From Paracoccaceae bacterium (GTDB lineage Bacteria; Pseudomonadota; Alphaproteobacteria; Rhodobacterales; Rhodobacteraceae), in contig JAPUEK010000081.1 in assembly GCA_027492585.1 (NCBI GenBank), forward strand, positions 1 to 64,000: 64,000 bases of DNA, given 5' to 3'. A program made the position numbers and the translations under genes. Under the pieces are notes generated by a model. That model saw only the letters and a program-made list of their open reading frames with translations. It ran no database searches and had not been told where the DNA came from. Numbering within the stretch: position 1 is the first letter of the stretch; each line of letters starts with the position of its first letter. Positions 26,363-36,305 of this stretch are shown piece after piece.

Positions 26363-27809
26363 CATGATCACTGATACTCCAGATCGGCGCCTTCTACCCA
26401 CAAAACGTCAAAGTATTGAAGCAGACCATTCCAAATCAGCCCTAGATTCAGCAGCACTTATTAATCATAAATACAAAACCGCTCGAAAGATCATCCTTGC
26501 GCCAGTAAAATATTCCGTTATTTATCTTGTGTCAACTTATCTTATTTTCCTTATAGGCCCGCTGGCACAGAGCTCCCCCGATATCGCAACCTTGTCCATA
26601 TTCGTATTTTCCACATATGGACTCTTTTTTGGAGGGTATTATCTATCAACATTGGGCGCAGAAAGAGGCGTTATAAATTCGCACAAGCAAGATTATGGCA
26701 ATAGCCGCACCCATTTATGGATGATTTGGCTTGGAACTGCTTACTTTTCAATATGGGGCATAAATATGATCAGAGAGTTCGGCGGCGGCAGCTTGTCTGA
26801 AATACTTGAAATGATCATGTCTCCCGGCGCCGCCTACAAAGCGAAATTTGAAGTATTTGAGCAACAAATTGCGACAAATCGCGTAAATAGAGTAACGCAG
26901 ATTTTGATCATATTCAGCATTATTTTTGGCCTTTTCATCCCTCTAATCACTGCCGCTTGGCCAAGAGTCCGTCGCGTAAATAAAATACTAGCTGTCATTT
27001 CGATCATAATTTATACCTCAGCATTTTTGTTCATAGGGACGATGAAAGGTGTTGGTGATGTAGCGTTGTTTATCATTTCAGGAGTAAGCGTTAGGTATGC
27101 GATCTCAATCATCTCAGGCACTGCAATCCGCACTCAAAAGGCACCAAGAACTGGCAGGGCAAAACTGTTGGTTACGATTTTTATGGTTGCCGGGTTCACA
27201 TATATGGTGACCAATCAGATGCAACGTGCCGCTGAGTTTCAAATTAGCGAGTCGAGATCTGTCGGGAATGTGAGCGGAACCTTACTGGATACTCTTTTTG
27301 GAGAATCCATTGCTTATGGCATATATGCAACGCTCGCCTATCCATCACATGGCTATCTGGGTCTTTCCTATAACCTTGAACAGCCTTTCATCTTCTCCAA
27401 TGGTGCGGGCTTCTCACAGGCTTTCGAATCTTACCGCTTCCAGTTCCTCGGCGGAGAAAACAATCTCTACAAAACCTATCCATACCGCACCGAAGCCAAG
27501 GGAGACTGGCCTGCGGGCATGTATTGGTCCACTATCTTCCCTTGGCTCGCTTCGGACATGAGCTTTTACCTTGTGCCTTTCTTCATGGGGTTTATCGGCT
27601 ATCTCTTCGGAAAATCGTGGATCGCCTGCCTTAAAAGTAAGGCACTACTTCCCTTAGCTGCTTTCTCCCAGTTTATCATAATGGTTGCATTCATACCCGC
27701 GAATAATCAGGTCTTGATGCAGCGCCAGGGGATCTGGATTGTTTTCAGCATAATCGGGCTGTCGCTCTTTAACAGTCTCGCAAAAGGCGCAACACGGGGA
27801 ATGCGCTGA
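26355..27809 (+). CDS. wzy: Oligosaccharide repeat-unit polymerase (Wzy type)
   Basis: A 484-residue integral membrane protein with around ten hydrophobic helices and a large loop rich in aromatic and charged residues (FSQAFESYRFQFLGGENNLYKTYPYRTEAKG). This is the usual outline of Wzy or oligosaccharide repeat-unit polymerases, which join repeat units in the periplasm. The start could be ATG 26355 or 26364. The first two thirds (to about 27300) are much more AT-rich than the surroundings, with frequent ATA, AAA and TTA codons, while the last third is closer to the local composition. This is typical of a recently acquired serotype-specific gene. Confidence 0.8.
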   Translation: MVDMITDTPDRRLLPTKRQSIEADHSKSALDSAALINHKYKTARKIILAPVKYSVIYLVSTYLIFLIGPLAQSSPDIATLSIFVFSTYGLFFGGYYLSTLGAERGVINSHKQDYGNSRTHLWMIWLGTAYFSIWGINMIREFGGGSLSEILEMIMSPGAAYKAKFEVFEQQIATNRVNRVTQILIIFSIIFGLFIPLITAAWPRVRRVNKILAVISIIIYTSAFLFIGTMKGVGDVALFIISGVSVRYAISIISGTAIRTQKAPRTGRAKLLVTIFMVAGFTYMVTNQMQRAAEFQISESRSVGNVSGTLLDTLFGESIAYGIYATLAYPSHGYLGLSYNLEQPFIFSNGAGFSQAFESYRFQFLGGENNLYKTYPYRTEAKGDWPAGMYWSTIFPWLASDMSFYLVPFFMGFIGYLFGKSWIACLKSKALLPLAAFSQFIIMVAFIPANNQVLMQRQGIWIVFSIIGLSLFNSLAKGATRGMR

Positions 27810-27810
27810 C

Positions 27811-28881
27811 ATGCCCATCATCCTCCAGCATTGTTTCGGCACTCCCGGTTCCGGCGGACCGGCCACGGCATTGGAACGGATGCTGAAAAGCTCCGGACGA
27901 TCCTATCCCGTGCTCTGGCAGGACCGGCCAGCCGGTGGAGTCTCGCTTTCACTCCTGCGGGATTTTGTGCGCCGGATCCGGGAGGTCGACCCCGATCTCA
28001 TCCATATCCGCGGGCTGGGAAACGAAGGTTTCCACGCGGCGGTGGCGGCACGACGGGCGGGGGTCCGCAAGGTGCTCGTGTCCATCCACGGCACGCAGCG
28101 CGATCTTGTCGCCCCTGCCAGCCGTTTGCGGAGCGCGGTTGTCGCAGGGATCCTGGAGCCGGTGACGCTGCGGCTTGCCGATCATATCGTGACCGTCTGC
28201 GATTTTGCGGCGGAACGTGATTTCCTGCGCCCCCATCGCAGAAAGCTGCTGGCGCCGGTTCCCAATGGTGTGCCATTGCCGACTGTCGACCCCGAAACGA
28301 GGCAGCGGATCAGGTCGGAACTGGGCATTGATCCGGAGCGTATGACACTGATCTCCGTTTCGCGGCTTTCGGTCGAGAAAGGTGTCGGGGATCTGGCCCA
28401 AGCCCTCGCCACCCTGCCGCCTTCGGCGCGTCCGCTTGATGTGATCATACTCGGCGACGGGCCGGACCGCCCTGGTCTGAAAGAAAAATTTTCACGACAA
28501 AGCGGGATCACGGCACATTTCACCGGCTTTCGCAAGAATGTCGGGGATTATCTGCAAGCGGCAGATCTCTTCGTCTTTCCGAGCTGGCATGAGAATCTGT
28601 CCAATGCCTTGCTGGAGGCGATGTCCTTTTCCCTGCCGGTTCTGGCAACTGCGGTCGGCGGAAATGTCGAGGTGCTTCGCAAGGGTGGCGGGGTCCTTGT
28701 TCCCGCGCAGAATCCGGAGGCCATGATGGCGGCGCTTCTTCCTCTTCTTGCCTCGGCAGAGCGGCGCGCGGCACTCGGCGCAGAAGCGCGCCGGGTCATC
28801 GAAGCGCAATACAGCATTGACAGGATGATCAACGGCTGGGAGCAGACGTATGACGCCATCCTCGCAGGAAAACCGGCATGA
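27811..28881 (+). CDS. Glycosyltransferase, family 4
   Basis: A 356-residue GT4 retaining glycosyltransferase. The N-terminus has the GTPGSGGPATALERML loop. The donor site shows VSRLSVEKGVGDLAQAL, the DVIILGDGPDRPGLKE strand, and FVFPSWHENLSNALLEAMSFSLPVLATAVGGNVEVL, which contains the E-x7-E motif. It starts one base after the polymerase stop and overlaps the next gene by 4 bp. The donor sugar is not determined. Confidence 0.9.
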   Translation: MPIILQHCFGTPGSGGPATALERMLKSSGRSYPVLWQDRPAGGVSLSLLRDFVRRIREVDPDLIHIRGLGNEGFHAAVAARRAGVRKVLVSIHGTQRDLVAPASRLRSAVVAGILEPVTLRLADHIVTVCDFAAERDFLRPHRRKLLAPVPNGVPLPTVDPETRQRIRSELGIDPERMTLISVSRLSVEKGVGDLAQALATLPPSARPLDVIILGDGPDRPGLKEKFSRQSGITAHFTGFRKNVGDYLQAADLFVFPSWHENLSNALLEAMSFSLPVLATAVGGNVEVLRKGGGVLVPAQNPEAMMAALLPLLASAERRAALGAEARRVIEAQYSIDRMINGWEQTYDAILAGKPA

Positions 28882-30089
28882 CACTTCCGAAATGCGTTCT
28901 GATCGGCTTCACAATTCCCGACGAGGACGCCAACCGGCTGTTTGCGATGGACCCAGTTCCGGCGGTCCAGACCCATAAATTCGCCTGGAGCCTTGCACGC
29001 AGTCTCGCAGCCGGCGGTTTCGAGTTGCGCCTTCTGTCCTCCTACCCGGTGCAGAGCTATCCCCTTGTGAAGAAAATAGTTTTCTACCCGATGCACTTCA
29101 TGCAGGGTGAATTCTCCGGTGATATCATAGGTTTTCTGAATATTGCAGGGGCCAAACATATCGGGCGGCTGCTGGGCTGCCTGACCCGGCTGGGTGGTTT
29201 TCTCGGCAAGAGACGGCCAGATGTGGTTTTCATCCATGGAGTCCATTCGCCCTATCTTCTCTTCGGTCTGCTGCTGCGCGCGCTCGGAATACCGGTCATC
29301 CCGGTTCTCACCGACCCCTCGGGAGTTGCTCTGGCGACCGATAGTGGTCTTTCCCGACGCCTGAAAGCCGTTGATCGCTTTCTGGTTGGCGGCATGTTGC
29401 AGCGCATGTCTGCTCTCGCAGCCTTGGCTCCGGAGCTGACGGCCCGCCTTGGCGGCAGGCTTCCCGAAGTGATCTTTCCGGGAATCGTCGGCAAGACTTG
29501 GCTCGATACCCTTGCGATGACACCACGACGCGGCGCGAATATTCGACCAACCGTTCTTTACGCAGGCACATTGATGCGGGCCTATGGCGCCGCCCTGCTG
29601 CTCGACGCCGCAAGGCAGATGCCGGAAGTGGATTTCCGTATTTTCGGGCGTGGAGAATGTGAGACGGAACTGCGGGAGTGCGGGCTGGCCAACCTTTACT
29701 ACGGCGGGCAACTCTCTGCTGACGCGCTTGCCGAAGAGATGCTTGCGGCGGATTTCCTGATCAACTGCCGACCGGCGAGCAGCGCACAGGCACGCGCCTC
29801 CTTTCCATCGAAGCTTCTGGAGTATCTTGCCGTCGGAAAGCCCGTCATCACCACCCGTCTTGCCGCGATTCCGCCCGAGCTTGCAGAGACTTTTCTCTAC
29901 ATAGACGGCGAAAGCCCGGAGGCTGTGGTGGCGGCGATCCGGTCGGCTTGTGCTCTGGACGCGGAGGCGCGGGCGGCATGGGGCCGGAAAGGCCAGACAG
30001 TTGCGATGTCCAATTATTCGGAGGAGGCCATCGGGCAGCATCTTGCCCGGCTGGTTGGCGCCCTCCCGTCGCACAGACAGATTGCGTAA
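28878..30089 (+). CDS. Glycosyltransferase, GT-B type
   Basis: A 403-residue protein with a GT-B layout. The C-terminal half carries PTVLYAGTLMRAYGAALLLDAARQMP, FRIFGRGECETELRE, and FPSKLLEYLAVGKPVITTRLAAIP, the last resembling the nucleotide-diphosphate region of family 4 enzymes. The N-terminal half includes RRPDVVFIHGVHSPYLLFGLLL, a hydrophobic acceptor-side segment. The gene is coupled to its upstream neighbour (ATGA). A gap of 79 bp follows before the next transferase. Donor and acceptor are unknown. Confidence 0.82.
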   Translation: MTLPKCVLIGFTIPDEDANRLFAMDPVPAVQTHKFAWSLARSLAAGGFELRLLSSYPVQSYPLVKKIVFYPMHFMQGEFSGDIIGFLNIAGAKHIGRLLGCLTRLGGFLGKRRPDVVFIHGVHSPYLLFGLLLRALGIPVIPVLTDPSGVALATDSGLSRRLKAVDRFLVGGMLQRMSALAALAPELTARLGGRLPEVIFPGIVGKTWLDTLAMTPRRGANIRPTVLYAGTLMRAYGAALLLDAARQMPEVDFRIFGRGECETELRECGLANLYYGGQLSADALAEEMLAADFLINCRPASSAQARASFPSKLLEYLAVGKPVITTRLAAIPPELAETFLYIDGESPEAVVAAIRSACALDAEARAAWGRKGQTVAMSNYSEEAIGQHLARLVGALPSHRQIA

Positions 30090-30168
30090 CACTGAACATG
30101 AGACCAAGTCCCGCCCATAGACTGCAGATAATTTTTCATCCTTTGTTTCAGAGGATTGCGCGCATTCC

Positions 30169-31395
30169 ATGACCAAACCCCGTATTATCTTCCTGAGCCA
30201 GTTGTTCGACCCCGAACCCACACTCAAGGGTCTGGCCTTCGTCAAGGCCCTGGCCGCCCACGGCTTCGAGATCGAGGTGGTGACGGGCTTTCCCAATTAC
30301 CCCGGCGGCAAGGTCTACCCCGGCCACCGCATCCGCCCGATCCGGCGCGAAGAGATGGAGGGGATTGCCGTCACCCGACTGGCCATCTACCCCTCGCACG
30401 ACCGCAGCGCGCTGCGGCGGATCGCATGTTACCTCAGCTTTTTCTTCACTTCGCTGTTCTACCTGCTTTTCCGTGCGCGGAGGGCCGATCTCGTCTACGT
30501 CTATTACCCCTCCCTGACCGCCGGGCTTTCAGCGGCGGCAGCGAAGCTTTTCCGGCGAACCCCGATTCTTCTCGATATCCAGGACATGTGGCCGGATTCG
30601 CTCGGCGCCACGGGAATGGTGTCGAGCCGGGCTTTTCTGGGGCTGGTCAATTTCTTCTGCGGCCTGCTCTACCGGGCCTGCGACCATATCATCGTCCTCT
30701 CGCCGGGATTCCGGGATCTTCTGATAAGTCGCGGAGTTCCCGCCGCCAAGATCAGTGTCGTCTACAACTGGACGGAAGAGACCGCTGGTTCCGAGGTCGG
30801 CAGGCGGCCGGCCGCCTTCGCGGCGGAGGACCGCTTCCGTCTGCTCTTTGCCGGAAACATGGGCGCAGCGCAGGATCTCGGCGTCGTTCTGGAGGCCGCG
30901 CAGATCGTCGGCGCCCGCGATCCGGGAATCGCCTTCTACTTCATGGGCAGCGGGCTGGAACTGGACCCTCTGAAGGCTCAGGCTAGGGCTTTAGGATTGC
31001 AGAACGTCCGGTTCCTGCCGCGCGTACCGATGGCGGAGGTGCAGAATTATCTTGCCGCGGCCGATTGTCTGCTGGTGCATCTGCGCGACGACCCGCTCTT
31101 CAGGGTCACCATCCCTTCGAAAACCCAAGCCTATCTTCATGCCGGCAAACCAGTGCTGATGGCCGTCCGGGGCGATGCGGCAGCGCTGATCGAGGCGGCC
31201 GGTGCAGGTCTCTGTGCAACGCCGGGCGACAGCGCGGATATCGCCGAGAAGATCCTCGCCCTCGCCGCGCTGCCGCCAGAAGATCTGGCGGATCTCGGCC
31301 GCAGGGGGCGCAGCTATTACGACCAGAATCTTTCGAAGGCACGCGGGATCGCACAAACTGCGGCTCTGGCCTTGCTCCACAGGCGGGCAGGATGA
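30169..31395 (+). CDS. Glycosyltransferase, WbuB-like (family 4)
   Basis: A 408-residue GT4 enzyme whose N-terminal FLSQLFDPEPTLKGLAFVKALAAHGFEIEVVTGFPNYPGGKVY and RTPILLDIQDMWPDS stretches are typical of the WbuB/WcaI group. WbuB is reported as an N-acetyl-L-fucosamine transferase associated with fnlABC loci, and capEFG in the same operon supplies that donor, so FucNAc transfer is a reasonable assignment. The donor site is at RLLFAGNMGAAQDLGVVLEAA and TIPSKTQAYLHAGKPVLMAV. The start ATG lacks a strong nearby ribosome-binding site; AGAGGA lies 13 bp upstream. Confidence 0.82.
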   Translation: MTKPRIIFLSQLFDPEPTLKGLAFVKALAAHGFEIEVVTGFPNYPGGKVYPGHRIRPIRREEMEGIAVTRLAIYPSHDRSALRRIACYLSFFFTSLFYLLFRARRADLVYVYYPSLTAGLSAAAAKLFRRTPILLDIQDMWPDSLGATGMVSSRAFLGLVNFFCGLLYRACDHIIVLSPGFRDLLISRGVPAAKISVVYNWTEETAGSEVGRRPAAFAAEDRFRLLFAGNMGAAQDLGVVLEAAQIVGARDPGIAFYFMGSGLELDPLKAQARALGLQNVRFLPRVPMAEVQNYLAAADCLLVHLRDDPLFRVTIPSKTQAYLHAGKPVLMAVRGDAAALIEAAGAGLCATPGDSADIAEKILALAALPPEDLADLGRRGRSYYDQNLSKARGIAQTAALALLHRRAG

Positions 31396-31462
31396 GAAAC
31401 GGCGACGGCAGAAACCGCGGGTCAGCCGGCCCGGCCGCAAGGACAGGAGGGACCACGCAGTC

Positions 31463-32083
31463 ATGAAGAGGTTCATCGACATTCTCGGCGCTTCACTGGG
31501 CCTTGTTCTCCTTTCACCGTTGCTGCTGTTTCTGGCGGTGAAGATCCGCCGCCAGATGGGCAGCCCTGTGCTCTTCCGGCAGGTCCGGCCCGGTCTGAAC
31601 GGCAAACCCTTCCGGATGATCAAGTTCCGCACCATGCGGGATGCGACCGATTCGGCGGGCAAGCCGCTCTCCGATGCCGAGCGGCTGACCCCTCTCGGCC
31701 GGTTCCTGCGGGCCACCAGCCTGGATGAGCTGCCGGAACTGTGGAACGTGCTCAAGGGTGAGATGAGCCTTGTCGGCCCGCGTCCGCTGCTGATGGAATA
31801 CCTGCCGCTCTACAGCCCGGAACAGGCACGGCGGCATGAGGTGCGTCCCGGCGTCACCGGCTGGGCGCAGGTCAATGGCCGCAATGCCATCGGCTGGGAC
31901 GAGAAATTCGCGCTGGATGTCTGGTATGTGGAGAATCGCAGCTTTGCGCTCGACCTGAAGATCCTCTGGCTGACGATCCGCAAGGTGATCTTCCGCGACG
32001 GGATCTCGGCGGAGGGTGAAGCGACGATGCCGAAATTCACCGGGCCGGCAACCGGCTCCGCGCCCCGCACGGAGCGCAGATGA
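31463..32083 (+). CDS. Initiating phosphoglycosyltransferase (PglC type)
   Basis: A 206-residue membrane enzyme that transfers sugar-1-phosphate from a UDP-sugar to undecaprenyl phosphate, starting repeat-unit assembly. It has the single re-entrant hydrophobic N-terminal segment (LGASLGLVLLSPLLLFLAVKI), then KPFRMIKFRTM, the catalytic Asp-Glu dyad in SLDELPELWNVLKGEMSLVGPRPLL, and RPGVTGWAQVNGRNA. This is the short PglC-like form without the WbaP N-terminal domains. The ATG at 31463 follows a GGAGGG box. It overlaps the acetyltransferase gene by 4 bp, in the same order as pglC-pglD-pglE loci, so the first sugar is probably bacillosamine-like. Confidence 0.92.
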   Translation: MKRFIDILGASLGLVLLSPLLLFLAVKIRRQMGSPVLFRQVRPGLNGKPFRMIKFRTMRDATDSAGKPLSDAERLTPLGRFLRATSLDELPELWNVLKGEMSLVGPRPLLMEYLPLYSPEQARRHEVRPGVTGWAQVNGRNAIGWDEKFALDVWYVENRSFALDLKILWLTIRKVIFRDGISAEGEATMPKFTGPATGSAPRTERR

Positions 32084-32727
32084 CCGCGCTTTACGGCATC
32101 TACGGCACCGGGGGCCATGGGCGCGAGACGCTGCCGCTTCTGCGCGCGCAACTGGCCGGAGCGGGCGCACGGCTGGTCTTTGTCGATGACACCCCGCGGC
32201 AAGGCAGCGTCAACGGCGCCGAGGTCCTGGGATGGCAGGCTTTCCTGGCAGCGCCGGAAGAGGTGAAGCACGTCTCGCTCGCCATCGGCAATTCCCGCAT
32301 CCGGCAGGAACTGGATCAGCGATGCGTCGCAGCGGGCATCGGCTTTGTCGAGGTCCGCGCCACGAATGTTCTGGTGCTCGATACGGTGGAGATCGGCGAA
32401 GGGGCCATCCTGTCGCCCTTTTCGACCCTGACCTCGAATATCCGCATCGGACGGCATTTCCATGCCAACACCTATTGCAGCATCGCCCATGATTGTGTCA
32501 TCGGCGATTTCGTGACCTTCGCCCCCGGCGTGCGCTGCAATGGCAATGTGCATATCGAGGACCATGCCTATATCGGGTCCGGCGCGGTGCTTCGTCAGGG
32601 GCAGCCGGGCAAACCCCTGACCATCGGACGCGGCGCGGTGGTGGGCATGGGGGCCATCGTGACGAAGGATGTGCCGGCCGGGGTGACTGTCGTGGGCAAC
32701 CCCGCCCGGCCGCTGATCAAGGAATAA
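32080..32727 (+). CDS. Sugar N/O-acetyltransferase (PglD/NeuD type)
   Basis: A 215-residue acetyltransferase of the PglD family. The N-terminal small Rossmann-like domain has YGIYGTGGHGRETLPLL. The C-terminal left-handed beta-helix carries hexapeptide repeats (about residues 105-205), including FHANTYCSIAHDCVIGDFVTF, GNVHIEDHAYIGSGAVL and GAVVGMGAIVTKDVPAG. With the adjoining aminotransferase it would acetylate the 4-amino group of UDP-2-acetamido-4-amino-2,4,6-trideoxyglucose using acetyl-CoA. The exact acceptor is inferred from the neighbours. Confidence 0.85.
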   Translation: MTALYGIYGTGGHGRETLPLLRAQLAGAGARLVFVDDTPRQGSVNGAEVLGWQAFLAAPEEVKHVSLAIGNSRIRQELDQRCVAAGIGFVEVRATNVLVLDTVEIGEGAILSPFSTLTSNIRIGRHFHANTYCSIAHDCVIGDFVTFAPGVRCNGNVHIEDHAYIGSGAVLRQGQPGKPLTIGRGAVVGMGAIVTKDVPAGVTVVGNPARPLIKE

Positions 32728-32729
32728 CC

Positions 32730-33938
<1,209 letters not shown>

Positions 33939-33970
33939 CCTCCTGACCTTGCGTCACCGTCCGGTCCCAA

Positions 33971-34006
33971 GGCCCTGCCCCCTCCGGCAGGGCCGTTTCA
34001 TTTTTT
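33971..34006 (+). terminator. Rho-independent terminator of the polysaccharide operon
   Basis: A perfect 9-bp stem GGCCCTGCC (33971-33979) and GGCAGGGCC (33986-33994) with a 6-base loop is followed by GTTTCATTTTTT. This is a standard intrinsic terminator 32 bp after the aminotransferase stop. Confidence 0.9.
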
Positions 34007-34033
34007 ACCGCCGCCGCAGGCCGTGAAGAAATT

Positions 34034-34096
34034 GTTACATTGCCCCGTTACGAGAACTTGCAAGACTCGCCGGATGGCCGTTACATTTCTGTTACA
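34034..34096 (+). promoter_or_regulatory. Promoter region with repeated GTTACA motifs (Pho-box-like)
   Basis: Four GTTAC-type motifs lie at 34034, 34047, 34080 and 34091 ahead of the binding-protein gene. The last pair, GTTACATTTCTGTTACA, has the 11-bp direct-repeat period of PhoB boxes, and the motif at 34047 is 33 bp (three periods) from the one at 34080. TTGCAA (34058-34063) and TACATT (34082-34087) with an 18-bp spacer could be the promoter, with the last pair overlapping the -10 region. The match to the CTGTCAT consensus is partial, so phosphate control is only a hypothesis. Confidence 0.4.
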
Positions 34097-34185
34097 AACC
34101 GCACGCGCGGCTGTTGTGGAACTGGGGCGGGCAAGCCCCATGGGCCGGCGGGCAAGGCGGACGACTTTACCAACGGGAGAGACCC

Positions 34186-35292
34186 ATGACCAAACTGAAC
34201 ACGCTGTCGCTGTCTGTCAGCGTCCTCGCCATGCTGAGCGCCACCGTCGCTTCGGCCCAGTCGATGGACGAGCTGGTGGCTGCGGCCAAGGCCGAGGGCC
34301 AGCTGACCACCATCGCCCTGCCCCATGACTGGTGCGGCTATGGCGCCGTGATCGACGGCTTCAAGGCCAAATACCCGGAAATCACAGTCAACGAGCTGAA
34401 CCCCGATGCCGGTTCGGCCGACGAGGTCGAGGCCATCAAGGCCAACAAGGACAACAAAGGCCCGCAGGCGCCCGACGTCATCGACGTGGGTCTGGCCTAT
34501 GGCCCGTCCTCCAAGGCCGAAGGCCTGACCCAGCCCTACAAGGTTTCGACCTGGGACGAGATCCCGGACGGCATCAAGGACGCTGACGGCCATTGGTATG
34601 CCGACTACTATGGCGTGATGTCCTTCCTCGTGAACAAGGACCTCGTGCCGAACGTCCCCGCCGACTGGGCCGATCTCGTGAAGCCGGAATATGCCGGGCA
34701 GGTCGCTCTGGCGGGCGATCCGCGCGCCTCGAACCAGGCGATTCTCGCGGTCCATGCCGCGGGCCTCGGCAAGGGCGCCGAAGCGGGTGAAGCCGCCGGC
34801 AAGGCCGGGCTGGAATTCTTCGCCGAAGTGAACAAGGCCGGCAACTTCGTTCCGGTCATCGGCAAGGCCGGCACGCTGGCACAAGGCACCACCCCGATCG
34901 TCGTGATGTGGGACTACAACGCCCTCGCCGCCCGCGACACGCTCGCCGGCAACCCGCCGGTGGAAATCGTCGTGCCGAAGACCGGCGTTCAGGCCGGCGT
35001 CTACGTCCAGGCGATCTCCGCCTATGCGCCCCACCCGAATGCCGCAAAACTGTGGATGGAATACCTCTACAGCGATGAAGGCCAGCTCGCATGGCTGAAA
35101 GGCTACTGCCACCCGGCCCGCTTCAACGCCATGGTTGCCGCCGGCAAGGTTCCGCAAGAGCTGATCGACGCGCTGCCGCCGGCCGCCTCCTACGAAGCCG
35201 CCGTCTTCCCGACGGTTGAACAGGTGGATGCCAACAAGAAAGCCGTCGTGGACGGCTGGGACGCCACCGTCGGCGCCAATGTCGCCGAGTGA
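34186..35292 (+). CDS. ABC transporter substrate-binding protein (iron/phosphonate/polyamine class)
   Basis: A 368-residue periplasmic binding protein with a Sec signal peptide MTKLNTLSLSVSVLAMLSATVASAQ. The mature protein starts SMDELVAAAKAEGQL, as in the family-1 extracellular proteins binding ferric ion, sugar phosphates or 2-aminoethylphosphonate. No Tyr-pair ferric-iron motif is obvious. The GGGAGAGACC box before ATG 34186 is a good ribosome-binding site. The two permease and ATPase genes follow after a perfect hairpin. The substrate is not determined; the Pho-like repeats upstream hint at a phosphorus compound. Confidence 0.85.
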   Translation: MTKLNTLSLSVSVLAMLSATVASAQSMDELVAAAKAEGQLTTIALPHDWCGYGAVIDGFKAKYPEITVNELNPDAGSADEVEAIKANKDNKGPQAPDVIDVGLAYGPSSKAEGLTQPYKVSTWDEIPDGIKDADGHWYADYYGVMSFLVNKDLVPNVPADWADLVKPEYAGQVALAGDPRASNQAILAVHAAGLGKGAEAGEAAGKAGLEFFAEVNKAGNFVPVIGKAGTLAQGTTPIVVMWDYNALAARDTLAGNPPVEIVVPKTGVQAGVYVQAISAYAPHPNAAKLWMEYLYSDEGQLAWLKGYCHPARFNAMVAAGKVPQELIDALPPAASYEAAVFPTVEQVDANKKAVVDGWDATVGANVAE

Positions 35293-35307
35293 TCTGATCT
35301 GAACCGC

Positions 35308-35340
35308 CCTGCCCGCCCCTTGCCAAAAGGGGCGGGCAGG
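35308..35340 (+). terminator. Perfect 14-bp stem-loop after the binding-protein gene
   Basis: CCTGCCCGCCCCTT (35308-35321) and AAGGGGCGGGCAGG (35327-35340) form a perfect 14-bp stem with a 5-base loop. No U-tract follows (GTGTCTTCTGG). It is better read as an mRNA-stabilising or partial-termination structure that lets the binding protein be made in excess over the membrane subunits. Confidence 0.6.
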
Positions 35341-35399
35341 TGTCTTCTGGACCATGAAACGGGCCGTCAGAGCCCCGCCAATCCTCAGGGGGAAGCCCG

Positions 35400-36305
35400 A
35401 TGACCACCAGCGCGAGCGCCCCTCCGGCGCCCGAGGCCGCAAAGCCGTCGCCTGCCCGAAGGGGGCTGCCGCTGAGCTGGCTCGGCCTTCTGCCCTTCAC
35501 CCTTTTCGCGGTGCTGTTCCTGATCCTGCCGACGATGAAGATCGTCTTCGGGGCCTTCCAGACGCCGGATGGCAGCTTCACGCTGCAGAATATCCGCGAT
35601 CTGAACACCGAAAGCATCCTGATCTCCTACTGGACCTCGATCAAGCTGAGCCTGATCACCGCCCTCCTCGGCTGCGTGATCGGTTTTGCCATGGCGGCGG
35701 GAATGGTGCTCGGCGGGCTGCCCCGCGCGATCCGCGGACCGCTCCTGACCTTTTCCGGGGTCGCCTCCAATTTCGCGGGCGTGCCGCTGGCCTTCGCCTT
35801 CATCGCCACCCTCGGGCCGGCGGGGCTGATCACCATCTACCTGCGGACCGAATTCGGCATCAACCTGCGGGCCTACGGCTTCAACCTGCTGAGCTTCTGG
35901 GGCCTCGTCGCCACCTATCTCTTCTTCCAGATCCCGCTGATGATCCTGATCATCACCCCGGCCCTTGACGGGCTGAAGCGCGAATGGCGCGAGGCGGCGC
36001 AGGTTCTGGGGGCGAGCGTCGGGCAATACTGGCGCATGGTGGCGCTGCCGATCCTGTTCCCCTCGCTGCTTGGCACCTTCGCGCTCTTGTTCGCCAATGC
36101 CTTCGGGGCGGTCGCCACGGCCTATGCGCTGACCGGGCCGCAGCTCAACATCGTGCCGATCAAGCTCTTCGCGCAGATCCGCGGCGATGTGCTCGGCAAT
36201 CCCCATCTCGGCTATGCGCTCGCCTTCGGGATGATCGTGATCACCGGGATCGCCAATTTCCTCTACATCTGGCTGCGTGCGCGGTCTGAAAGGTGGCTGA
36301 AATGA
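35400..36305 (+). CDS. ABC transporter permease (PotB/ThiP-like), first subunit
   Basis: A 301-residue inner-membrane permease with six predicted hydrophobic segments. The N-terminal 35 residues are an Ala/Pro-rich cytoplasmic tail (SASAPPAPEAAKPSPARRGLP). The EAA loop with conserved Gly is at REAAQVLGASVGQYWRMVALPILFP, which contacts the ATPase. The class serves polyamines, iron, thiamine or phosphonates. The GGGGAAGCCCG leader fits the ATG at 35400. It overlaps the second permease by 4 bp. Confidence 0.88.
   Translation: MTTSASAPPAPEAAKPSPARRGLPLSWLGLLPFTLFAVLFLILPTMKIVFGAFQTPDGSFTLQNIRDLNTESILISYWTSIKLSLITALLGCVIGFAMAAGMVLGGLPRAIRGPLLTFSGVASNFAGVPLAFAFIATLGPAGLITIYLRTEFGINLRAYGFNLLSFWGLVATYLFFQIPLMILIITPALDGLKREWREAAQVLGASVGQYWRMVALPILFPSLLGTFALLFANAFGAVATAYALTGPQLNIVPIKLFAQIRGDVLGNPHLGYALAFGMIVITGIANFLYIWLRARSERWLK

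Noticed and set aside
33971-34006. Attachment site or transposon end after the polysaccharide locus
   Set aside because: The inverted repeat with T-tract is a standard terminator; no integrase, tRNA or direct-repeat boundary was seen.
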